Below, piece by piece: positions 1-9,894 of a stretch of DNA of 64,000 nt; position 1 is the stretch's first letter, and each line of letters begins with the position of its first letter. Source of the stretch: Polyporus tsugae. Taxonomy: Eukaryota > Basidiomycota > Agaricomycetes > Polyporales > Polyporaceae. The position numbers were made by a program, and so were the translations under genes. Under the pieces are notes generated by a model. The model had not been told where the DNA came from and ran no database searches. It was given only the letters and a program-made list of their open reading frames with translations. The stretch spans positions 1,860,001 through 1,924,000 of the forward strand of contig JAHRBS010000008.1 of the NCBI GenBank assembly GCA_024305745.1, read 5' to 3'.

Positions 1-3000
1 CCGCCGCGCCTCCGTCGAGCTGCCAGAGGAAGAGGTACTTCCAGAGGTGGTAGAAGAGGAAGAACGTCCCCAGCGCAAGGCCGTTGATAATCGGGGAGAT
101 TATGCTGTAAGCGAGGGCTGTTTTGGGGGTTCAGACATGTGAGCGACTTGAGCGTAGAACTAGGGGAATTGAGACTCACTGATGATGACGAGGAGCGTGA
201 CGTTCGGAAAGAGCGTGCCCCACGACACCGACCGCATCGTATACTTGATGCTGTAGATCGAACGCGGCGTCGAGCCGAGGAGGACAAGCTTCACGTAGTA
301 CAGCACGAGCGGCACGATCTGCAAGAAGCCGGACGCGGTGCCCGTCAGACCCTGCAGGACGATGTACGTGAGGAAGAACGTCGACGCCTTCGGCAGGTTC
401 TGCGCGAGGATCGTCGGGATCGAGGACGGGTTTTTGACCAGCTCCGGGAGCGCGGCGATGAGGCCAGACGAGAGCGTCACGACTAGGAACGAGTTCTGCA
501 AAGCGCGTCGTCAATGGCCATGTCCCCAACACATACAAACACGAGTCACATTCGACTACTCACCACGACCAGGAAGATGAAGAAGCGCGTCATCAAGCTC
601 AACTCGATCATCGTGCGCTGCGGCATGCCCTCGAGGCGCGCCAGGATCCTCAGGATAATCGGCAAGAGCATCATGAGGATCGCGAGCAGCGCCGGGGGCA
701 GGATACCCGAAATAATCCCCACAATCACCGGCGGCAGCTTGCACAACCACGCCAGCCAGCTGTACGTCGCGCACAGCGAGTGCACGTTCGACACGACACC
801 GACGAACGCGACCGGGATCGCCCACACGATGACCAGCCCGATCGTGATCACCCACGAGATCGCCGTCCGGATCCGCGCCTCGTACGGGTTCATGTTCAGG
901 TTGCTCCAGATCACGTCCCCCGGCGCGACGTTCACGCTCTTCGACGCCATCCGGTACGGCATGTGGTGCGTCAGCACCTGCGCCGCCATGTGCGCCGCAA
1001 TCTGCTGGTTGAACAGCACGAACGCCGAGTTGAGCGGAGGGTACGTCTGCGCGGGGGTCGCTTCGCCCTTCGTCCCCTTGGAGTGGCTGATTTGTGGCGA
1101 GAGGACGGCGGACGACGAGACGGAGACATCGCGCGCGAGCGTGCGCCGAGCATCGCGGAGAGCCGTGTTCGTCTCTGCGAGCTCCTCGCGCGCCCAATCG
1201 ATCGAGTCGACCTTCTTGCCGATCAGCGGGAGCGCGAACGGCATCCAGCTAGCTATGGGAAGGCGGTGCGTCGGACGTTTGTTGCGCGGGACGAGCTTCT
1301 CCGCCAGCGACATGTCGCGCTCCGCGTCTGTGGTCGGGCTGCCCGTCAGAGGGAGCGAGGTCTCGATCGACGCACGCTTGTCGCCCTTCTTCGCCTCCTT
1401 CTTCACCTTCTTCTTGTGCAGCTTGACAGCGGTGTTGATAAGGGCGGTCTCGGCAGACTCGAGCTTCATCGCGGCCGCCTGGCGACGGTCGTACACCTCG
1501 GGCATCTCCTTGAGGTCGCGGTTGAGCCACACCTTGGCGACCCCGCCGGGGAGGTGCGAAAAGAGCTGGGTGAGCGCCGACTCGGTGAGATATCGGCGGG
1601 GGACGCCCGTGATGAGCACGGTGCTGGCCTTGGCCGAGGCAGCGTTCTTGGGTTCAATGAGCCACTGCTGGCGTACGGTAACGAAATGCTTCATCTCGTA
1701 GCGGATGTTCCACCAGATCCAGATGGTGAATAGCCAGATAAGGATGATGTGCGCGGCATACCGGTCTTGCTTATCCGACGCAACGTTGCCGAAGGTGAAC
1801 ATGTCGAGGCCGGAGTGGCCTGCGACGGCACTGTTGACCGAGGTAATGGGGAGAAGAACACTCCAGGAAATGAGCCAGATCGGGAGAAGCATCCGGACCA
1901 TCATGCGCAGGAAGCGGACGAAAAAGTACGCATCCATGCCATTCTTCGTCCGGATCTCCTCGTAGTCGGCCGAGAAGACGGCGAGCGGCCATTTTAACAT
2001 ACTCCATTTCTCGTCGTCGTTGGTGAGGTTTGGTACACGTTGGCTGTAGGACGGAGGGCGTGAGTATCGCGGCGGTTGCACAAAAGACAGTGGACACAGA
2101 GAGGACGGAGAGCAGTCGTAACCAGAACGGTAACACAGCGGGGGTACGTCGTCATTTTGTCGGAACTGTGCTGATGGGAATGGGAAAGCGCGACGCCACG
2201 GCGGTAAATTGAGACCAAAAACTGCGAGAACGAGAAGGCAGTCCTATCGCGGCACTCGAAAGACGATAGAGAGACACACGATATCCAATCGGCACTGACG
2301 ACGACCGCGCCCAGGATCACGCGAAAAGGGTCCGCGACTGCCGGTACAGATGCTCCTCCTCACTGAATGAAAGCCCAGGCCCTTGTACGGCACGGTAGCG
2401 TCATAAATGATAGGTGCCCAGAAGATAATGTTCCGGTACGGAACATGTTCGACGATATCCTCTTGGAGCCTGATGAGCCATTCTAGCCGTGCCTGTAGAT
2501 CGTCGGCTAGTGACGAAGGTGCCTATGTGCGAGGGCGCCCCGCCCTCCCCTCGGGTTGTCTGCCAGTTCAACACCCACGGCATCCGCAGCGCGTTGGGTC
2601 GAGCGCAATCTCGCGTCTACACCGCGCGGTCGACGCGAGTCACATCCTCAAGGATGCCCGAGACGGCGCCGGAGAAGACGGCGGCGATGAGCTCCTGGAG
2701 ATGGTACTTCTGCTAGGTCCTCGCCGTGCGCGGCCCAATTCGTTCAACGCTGAACGAATCCATTTGGTATCCTGGCGAGCTGCGCTTCCACCATCCCCGT
2801 TTCTACTCGTGGAAAGCGAAGTTCGTCAGTTCTACCATTTCAAGTTTCACTTGCTCTGCTATCACACCGTCTCGCGATAAGTTCACACGAGAACCGTGGA
2901 AGCCGGGGTTTGGTTGGGATCCTGGATCGCCGAGAATGGCGACGCTAGGGATAACGCCCCATACTCCGTCGCACAGGCAACGACGGGTGTGATTACAGCG

Positions 3001-3728
3001 AAAGTGGAACTCGGCGGACAGTAAAAGGTAGCCAGGAACGTCCACTATCCTTGCGCTGCCCCAAGGATCAGTCAAAATCATCAACGGGGTGGACGCTTTC
3101 TGTCAAGACGTGTGGCACGCCACCGCATACGCCGACATGAATGGATGGAAGGATGTCACCTTGTTGTCTTCCATTCCTTGTTGCCCGTAGTGGCCGGAAC
3201 AGGAGCCGGGGCACGGAATGCCACGACAACAAACACTGTGTCGTCGTGCATAGTGGACAAAAGAGCGGTGGGGCAAGCACGACGCACTGCGAAGTGGCGC
3301 GAACGACACCGACAGCAACAACGACGCTATCTTGCATGCGCCGCGCAGCGTCTAGATGCGCCGTCAGAGCGCCTTCCACATCCGCGACCCAGCCACTGAC
3401 GATATCCAACGCCCCCAATTGCCCTCGGAACCAACCCTGTCTCCTTGACCTCCCTCTTCCCAGGACCCAACGCAGCGGTCACGAACGAAAGACGACTCAC
3501 CTCTTTGGGGGTATGTACGTCCGGGGTTGGTAGATGGCAGGGAAGAAAGGCCGGACGAGGGTAAAGATTCCTAGCTCAATCCCGAAGACGGCGGTGTTGA
3601 AGACGAGTGCGGTGACGAAGGTCGCGGTCGACGCGCTCGTCGCCCCGGAGAGGTTTGACCTGCGCAAGCCGTAAGATCCTGCGCCGGGCTGCGATAAGAG
3701 GTGCTGCGGTGAGAGAGAAGACTTACAT
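1..3728 (-). CDS. CSC1/OSCA (TMEM63-type) calcium-permeable channel, 3'-partial
   Basis: Member of the DUF221/CSC1 family of multi-pass, osmosensitive or mechanosensitive cation channels of plasma or organelle membranes. Exons read on the minus strand: AT of the start at 3728-3727, 3659-3501, 2046-564, 495-180, and 117 to the window edge. The start codon is split by an intron (AT|G). The first long exon gives the family N-terminus (ending near YQPRTYIPPK), the next holds KWPLAVFSADYEEIRTKNGMD and the cytoplasmic RNA-recognition-like loop with ITGVPRRYL, and the last two give the pore-region helices, including TLAYSIISPIINGLALGTFF. The C-terminus lies outside the window. One intron (3500-2047) is about 1.45 kb, some 25 times the local norm, and carries a coding-like remnant listed separately. 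Family call is very secure; ion selectivity is inferred from the family. Confidence 0.93.
2360..2720 (-). pseudogene. Unrecognised coding-like remnant inside the long CSC1 intron
   Basis: Within the oversized intron, the minus strand from about 2505 to 2350 reads as a smooth, protein-like segment (it includes LEWLIRLQEDIVEH and NIIFWAPIIYDATV). A second stretch at about 2710-2630 reads ELIAAVFSGAVSGILEDV before a stop. The two are not joined by an obvious intron and no complete ORF results. I do not recognise the family. It may be a gene fragment or mobile-element relic dropped into the intron, or a chance frame; the residue composition favours former coding sequence. Confidence 0.3.
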
Positions 3729-5598
3729 GACGAGGTCGTGAGACGAGCAGGCGGGGCGAGGGTACGAGGCTTGTCAAGACAAGGAGCGACGGGGGTGGGG
3801 CAAGCGGAAGAGATAATTAAGGAAGAATGGAAGGAAAATTAATGCGTCACGTCGCGGATGGCGCCAGCCACAACCCACGATCGATCGTCTCTGACGGAAA
3901 AGATAAAAGTAGTGCAAAGCGTGTGCCTGTGCAGTCAGTTGGATTGCCCGTTGCGAGTTAGTGTACTGTGCTTAAGTACTGTACTTACTTGTGCCCTCGC
4001 TTCCCACAACAAGGGTTGAAATATTAATTGAAACGTTGATCAGGTGAGCTGTGCACGGCAATCTGGAAGCTCTTCGCACTGATTTTTACTGTGGTCATTC
4101 ATAAGTTATAGCCTGTACAAGTATTACGCGCAAGGGAGGACTTTGGGCTCCGGTGAACCTAGGGGAGCCCAGAGCTTTTACGGTAGCCAGAGGAAGCAAA
4201 CCTTGTATACAAGCCCCACCCTATACATACGTCATATCGAAAACCCGACTTTGTCTCTCCCGATCCCGCTCCCGATCTACCCGCCCGACTTGGCATCCCA
4301 AGCGCCGATCCGCACCAACAACCATCACATCCGCACAGTCCGCTCGCCGCAGCTTTCACATGCATGCGTACCCATCTCAACTCAAACTGATCAAGCACCG
4401 AGCGGAACAGGGCGGAACACTCCATGCTGTCTTGCAGGCCCTGAAATCGTAATTTTAAAAAAAGAACGTCCCCTGCGACCATGCGCCACAGATGGTTAGG
4501 TACCAGCACTGCACGTGGTGTTTATGATCGCAGGTGAGTCCGAAAATGAATGCCCTGTTTTAGCTTTCACCATACTCATAAACTCATTTACATCCGATGG
4601 AGCCTGGCCACCAAGTAAGAAGGTAGACGTCAACTCGATGGGTCCTGGGACATCATGATACTTACAGGCAGCACGATATCGGACGCACTGATTACATTCT
4701 TTGACACTCGGCCTAAGTACTTTCGCCTAGAATCAGTGCGTCGAGGCATATGATGAAGAAGCAAGGGATGTTGTACTGACGTGGCGACTCCCAGTGCTAA
4801 CTGCTCCTTGCGAGTAATTGAATTCATGGATCAGACGGGGTGCGGCGAGGCAAAAGAAGTGGTACGGGCTTCATATCATAGAATGGTGAGCAGTATTATT
4901 TAGTGGCTAATCTTAATCCCCCCTTGAACTTGAACTCCACTCTTCGTTTTGATGATACGTATGGCCGGTCGGTCACCTTGTATTTCAGCCGGCAGCTCGG
5001 TCAGAATTCGTTGATAAATATAAGCCCCCGGTCTTTCAAACGCGTAGCCGCGTCATGCGAGCTGAGGACAGGTGAGTACATCTACCTCAGTCAGCGGTGG
5101 TCGGTAGATCCCGGGGACGTGCCAGTGAGGAAGGCGGCCGTGAATTGGTGTTGCGAGATGGCCCTGCCGAGCTCGAGACATCGCCTCCGGGAAGCCTCCG
5201 TCCTTAGCGTCACCTTTAGGTCTGAGGGTGTCACTGTCGGCGACAGCGTAGGGCCCTTGAAGCTTGAAAGCTTGATCCATGGACGATGTTTGGACCTGGG
5301 GCGCTCAGCGAGAAATAAGCAACTTCCTCAAGATGGCAACAAGATCGGTCCGCAGTTGGTTGTTACGAAGCGGCAACGGCCGCCGCAGGAGCTACGGCGT
5401 TAATATTCAACTACTTGAGCAGCGCCAAGTCTCGAATCCCTACATACGCGGGTACGTATAAAGACGTGTCACAACCAGGACGCCACAGGGCAGTGGTAAG
5501 GATATGAACTTTATCGCACTAGTCCCTTAAGCTGTTCCGTCACAACTCAGCCTCCCAGTGTTGCTAACGCGCCGATCCAACGTAGGCTCCGTGGAGGA
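3729..5598. other. Intergenic region, no convincing gene
   Basis: About 1.9 kb between the divergent channel and sirtuin genes, so it should hold both promoters. It has AT-rich patches (around 3960-4120 and 4550-4620). A 166-codon open frame at 4903-5403 (+) has no recognisable domain, no family-like composition and overlaps an equally open frame on the other strand, so I do not call it a gene. Confidence 0.6.
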
Positions 5599-6878
5599 AT
5601 GCAACACCCATCCGAGTCACCGTCGACGCTCGACAAAGACATCGAAGCCTTCCGAGCTGTATTAGTACGATCCAAGCGCATCGTCGTCCTCGCTGGTGCT
5701 GGTCTCTCAGCAGCGTCCGGTGAGCATACACCCTCGAACGCACGTATCAAGCATACACTGACCGCTGACGGCTTCAACTTGAATCACCTCCAGGCATAAC
5801 GACATGGCGTGGAAACACAGGATCACTGTGGCGCGGTCACGATTTCTTCAAGCTCTCAACCAAAGCGGCATTCATCGACGACCCGTCCCGGATATGGCAG
5901 TATAACCACTACCTCAGGACGATGTAGGCCCGTCACAGTCACCTCCCCCCTCCCTCACATTGTGACGAGCAAATCACTTCCTCTTATCTCCAGGATGCTC
6001 AACGCGTCGCCAAATGCCGCGCACGAAGCCCTCGCCCGCTTCGCCGTCCCCCAATCGCGCACCAAACTCGCGCCACACTCCTCCTCCTTCACCCTCATCA
6101 CGCAGAACATCGACGGGCTAGACAGGCGCGCGATCGACCAAGCATACAACGCGGTGGGACTCCCCAGCCCACTCGCCGTCGAGGAGGACTCGCCCCCCGC
6201 GGAATCGGCGGACCCGCTCCTCCTCGAGATGCACGGGCACGTCGCGGGGGTGCTCTGCACGGACTACGAGTGCAAGCACCGCACGCTCAACCTCGCCACG
6301 CCCATCTGCCCCGCGCTCGCCGGCACGGAGCTCGTCGTTGACCCCCGCCCCGCTCCCCTCCCGCCCCAGCCCCAGCCCCAGCCCCAGCCTCAAACCCAAC
6401 CGAAACGCACTGCGTCGGAGGCGCGGGCGTGGGCGGAGGCGCGGCTCGCGGGGCTGAACGAGACGGACGCGGACGGGGAGCCCGAGATCGCGGTGCCGGA
6501 CCTGCCGCGGTGTGCGCGGTGCGCGTCGCTCCTCCGGCCGGACATTGTGTGGTTCACGGAGGTCCCGCATCGCATCGCGGAGGTCGTGCGCGTCGTGGAG
6601 GGCGCGGACGTGATCATGGTGGTCGGCACCTCCGCTGTCGTACGTCGTCGTCGCCATTCGAGTTTTGGGCGAGTGGTTCTGGGGGCTGACGTTGTGCGTT
6701 GTGGGGACGATTGCAGGTGCATCCGGCTGCGACGTTCGCGGCGAAGGTGAAGGAGCGGGGCGGGACGGTCGCGATCTTCAATGTCGAGAGGAGTAATCGC
6801 GATGGGATCGCGGATTTCGTTTTCCTAGGACCGTGTGAGGAGATCCTGCCTAAGGTGTTAGATCTCGGTGGCACTTAA
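5599..6878 (+). CDS. Class III sirtuin (NAD-dependent protein deacylase, SIRT5-like layout)
   Basis: Removes acyl groups from lysines using NAD. Four exons (5599-5719, 5794-5923, 5994-6639, 6717-6878) give 352 aa with consistent phases. Seen in order: NAD loop GAGLSAASG split by intron 1, then TTWRGNTGSLW; QNIDGLD; the catalytic His in EMHGHV; zinc Cys pairs in LCTDYECKH and PRCARCAS; a GTSAV nucleotide loop across intron 3; and FNVERS near the C-terminus. A proline/glutamine-rich insert (about 6361-6410) lengthens the segment between the two Cys pairs. Two departures stand out: WFTE where most sirtuins have WFGE, and N..L where human SIRT5 has the acyl-binding Y..R pair. The start is the first ATG in frame. 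Identity as a sirtuin is secure; acyl preference and compartment are not. Confidence 0.92.
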
Positions 6879-6986
6879 GATGGCAGTGGACGTAGATCTT
6901 CAGCAGAAATTACATGTGTGCAGTGACTCCGAGATAGACATTTAGCGCATAATCACGTCGTCGGGCGATTCCTGAAGGTTGGTCAC

Positions 6987-9077
6987 CTACTCTCGCTCAG
7001 GGGATATAAATTCTGCGCGATCTGACCGTGGCGTGGCCCTACACTAGAATGGTTCCGGGTACCTAAACGCACCGGCGAGACAACACCTGGGTGATAGCAG
7101 CGGAAATGCTCACGAGACGACCATGTCCGTTGTGTAACGAAATTCGAGCTGAACGGGCTGCCCATCGCCATCCAATGGAGACTCGATGTTGAGTGTGTGC
7201 AAGACGTGTGTGTCAATGATGAAAAGCGAATTATCTGCGAAATGCCGACCGGGGCAGATCCTATCCAGATTCCAAAAGACGGTTCAGCTTGGATCATCAC
7301 AGCCGGATGAAGGCATGGACCGTCTCCCAAAGCCGAAGGCGTATTTCATGGGATCTCTCGTCTGAGGATCGAGGGATCTTTCGGGCTGGAACTCTTCGGA
7401 ATCAGGATAGGCGACTGGGTCGCGCGACATGGCCCTGGAATGGTTCTCAGTAACCACATTAGATATCGGTTTAGCGAAAGTTTGACCACACCATTGGTTG
7501 GCTATTAGGATGGACACCTTGGGTATGAGATACCCGTTATACTGCTCATCCTCGGGGATACGATGCGGGACTCCGAGCGGGACGACACTTTGCCACCGAA
7601 AGCACTCTTTGGCGATCGCGTTTATGTAAGGCGCGATCTGTTCGGAAGTGCGGGAGACGGCGCGGTCCAACCACGGCGTCCAGCTCAGCCTGCGCCCTGC
7701 GTTGGATGTGGGGGTATTTTGCCATGGCGAGGAAGAAAGCCTGTACAGACGAGAATGCCTTTCGAACGAACGCGTTAGAAGCCAACTGTGATACCTCCGA
7801 TGGAAGCCTATAACGCATACAGTGTCTGCCCCGGCTGTGTTGTGTCGCAACGACATAAGCCGAAGTTCAGGACACTAACAAGTCAAGCAGGCGACGTACT
7901 GAGGTAGGCAATTGCGGAGATGTTGCGACACAACTCCCCCCGTTCAGACTGGTAGCGGATGTCCCACAGTGAAGACTTCCCCCAACATCCGAGACACGAC
8001 CGAATGGGAGAAGTCGCCAGAGTCCTGCAAAGCAATCAGTACTGGCAAGTGATCATGGCCGCGTAGGACTGGCACGCACTATCTTGTTCTTCAAGTTGGC
8101 CGCGTGAAAAGGAACATCACGCATTGCCTCGACAGCCTTCTTCCATTCTGCTGCGTCCCGCTTGAACTCCACGCCCGGAAACCACGAAGGTAGGTGTCGA
8201 AGGACAGCTAAGGCCTCCACGAGGTAACGGCCGGGGACGGTGATCTGGATGAGGACATTGACGCCTTCCTCGACCAAGAAGATATACCTGTCGTCCTCGT
8301 CCACTACTTCAAGGCCATATGCGATGCACATTATGGTCGCTCCGAAGAAGCTGTATCCAGATTTCAATTCCGTAGACATCGCGCACGATAAATGGCATCA
8401 CTTACTGACGGATGTGGGAGACAAACCGCCCAGGGTCGTCGACCAGACGTCGGAGAAGGCGCTGAGCGTGCTCGAGCTGGACCGGCTGGTAGGTCACGAC
8501 GGCGCCGTTGTGAAACATGCGATCGAACTGTCGTCGATCTCGCCGCCACTCCGTGCTGCAGTGTGCACGAACAACGCGAACTCCCATGACGAATATCCAG
8601 TCCTAGTAAGTACATGGATCGCGGTGAATCACCACTTTCACCGATGTCGTTGATGAACTCACAGATCTGCCATCACGGAGTGCTGCCGGTCGGACGTGTT
8701 TGCAGAAGGGTCTTCCAGCAACGCACGCGCGGCGGTGTACGAGCCAAGTACGATCATGGACTGACCAAGGGCGGAAAGATAAGCCACCTCGCCTGCAGGA
8801 AGCTAGAATTCAGTCCTGTGAAGCCTGAGTCGTGGATACTACATGACATACCATATTTTTCACTGATACTCCGGAAGCTGGCACCGAGCCGCCTGGTTGG
8901 AATGTCGAAGAGGTTACCAACAACGGGGAGTGGGTACCGGTTGGGGCCTGGAGGTAGTAGAGGCAGCGTACCAATTGCGAGAGAGGACCTGTTGCGAATG
9001 AGCCTGCATAGAACCGTCAGCGTCACGACGCAGCACAAAACGCCGACAAGGGGTCCACCGAGTAGTTGAGTGAACAT
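6987..9077 (-). pseudogene. Degenerate cytochrome P450 (O-methylsterigmatocystin-oxidoreductase-like type)
   Basis: A membrane-anchored P450 that no longer reads through. N-terminal anchor from 9077, then LPPGPNRYPLPVVGN; the next exon (about 8769-8665) has ANTSDRQHSVMADL; then WRRDRRQFDRMFH; then GATIMCIAYGLEV to about 8090; I-helix TAGADT; FFLAMAKYPHIQRRAQAELD; AKECFRW (ExxR); and the haem motif AFGFGRR-ICPGRHFAD, intact across an intron. Lesions: a frame change between DSGDFSHSVVSRML and ELCRNISAIAYL (near 7960), another between RRLPHF and QIAPYINAI (near 7655), and in-frame TGA (7110-7112) and TAG (7044-7046) in the last exon, after which the family tail PRSDRAEF still reads. A TATA-like CTATATG lies at 9129-9135. 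Best read as a pseudogene; clustered sequencing errors are the alternative. Confidence 0.8.
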
Positions 9078-9128
9078 GATGTGAGAGCAAGGATATTCAT
9101 CCGGAGTCTGGGGAAAAGGTGGCCCTGA

Positions 9129-9135
9129 CATATAG
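9129..9135 (-). promoter_or_regulatory. TATA-like element of the degenerate P450
   Basis: CTATATG on the minus strand, about 50 bp before the start codon at 9077. The paralogous P450 at 62481 has a TATA-like motif at nearly the same distance, which supports both start choices. Confidence 0.4.
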
Positions 9136-9794
9136 ATTTTCCGAGCACCATGAAGCCTGAGATCCACTCACTGGCAGACTGAGTGCTTCTCGGGTGTTTG
9201 GATGTACAGACACCGCCAACCCATACCGCAGACGGACACGGCGAAGAACCTGTGTGGGAAGCCGCGATCAGGCACACAATACTTAGTGCATTTGGTTTGC
9301 AGTTCGACGTCGACGTTCGCCGCTATCAATGACATCCCCAGGCCGCTCAAAGCGCGACGCTAGAGGCCAACGAGCCTGGTGAAATGATATGCTCACCTCT
9401 GGCATACCGTAGATCACGGGCTTCGCTGGGAGAGGCAAGCATTGTCTGTAAGCACACTGTAGGTATAGATGCTTATGAACGACGACCACACCCTCGGAGT
9501 CATCCAGAATCCGACCTACTAGTACTATTAGGTAAGAGAACATTTCCAAGTCGCCGCACTGACACATACAGGCAATCTTACTGTGGCCTGTGGAGCAAGA
9601 AGGGTCAGAGAACGTATGTTCGATTTTTGTAATATGTGAGGAATTGAAATCTACACACGAACGTAAGGAATCGAACGTAGAGACGGTGTGAAGCGAAGAC
9701 TGGCAGCCGTAACTTGAAACGGCAGATTAGGCTATCATCCGCTTATCATCATCTACTTTATGATCATGTACTCCAGGACGGAGCAATCCATTAT
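9136..9794. other. Intergenic region between decayed P450 and tRNA
   Basis: No gene supported. Short open frames occur on both strands; the longest (9283-9567, minus) shows no domain I recognise. Confidence 0.5.
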
Positions 9795-9866
9795 AGCAAC
9801 TTGACGCAGTGGAAGCGTGCAGGGCTCATAACCCTGAAGTCCCTGGATCGAAACCAGGAGTTGCTA
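9795..9866 (+). tRNA. Initiator tRNA-Met (CAU), no intron
   Basis: A 72-nt cloverleaf: acceptor stem AGCAACT pairs fully with AGTTGCT; D arm ACGC/GCGT; anticodon stem CAGGG/CCCTG around loop CTCATAA (anticodon CAT); T stem CCTGG/CCAGG; discriminator A at 9866. Eukaryotic initiator hallmarks are present: an A1-U72 pair and a T loop reading ATCGAAA (A at positions 54 and 60) rather than TTCRA. Box A-like TGACGCAGTGG and box B-like GGATCGAAACC are internal. Confidence 0.96.
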
Positions 9867-9888
9867 TTCGGGGGTTGTCCAGAAATTC

Positions 9889-9894
9889 TTTTTT
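9889..9894 (+). terminator. RNA polymerase III terminator of the initiator tRNA
   Basis: A run of six T residues 22 bp after the tRNA, the expected pol III stop on the coding strand. Confidence 0.75.

Noticed and set aside
514..1733. Long + strand frames (395 and 317 codons)
   Set aside because: Antisense shadows of the CSC1-type channel exon, which has clear family motifs.
4903..5403. A 166-codon + strand frame as a small gene
   Set aside because: No domain, no signal sequence, and the opposite strand is equally open.
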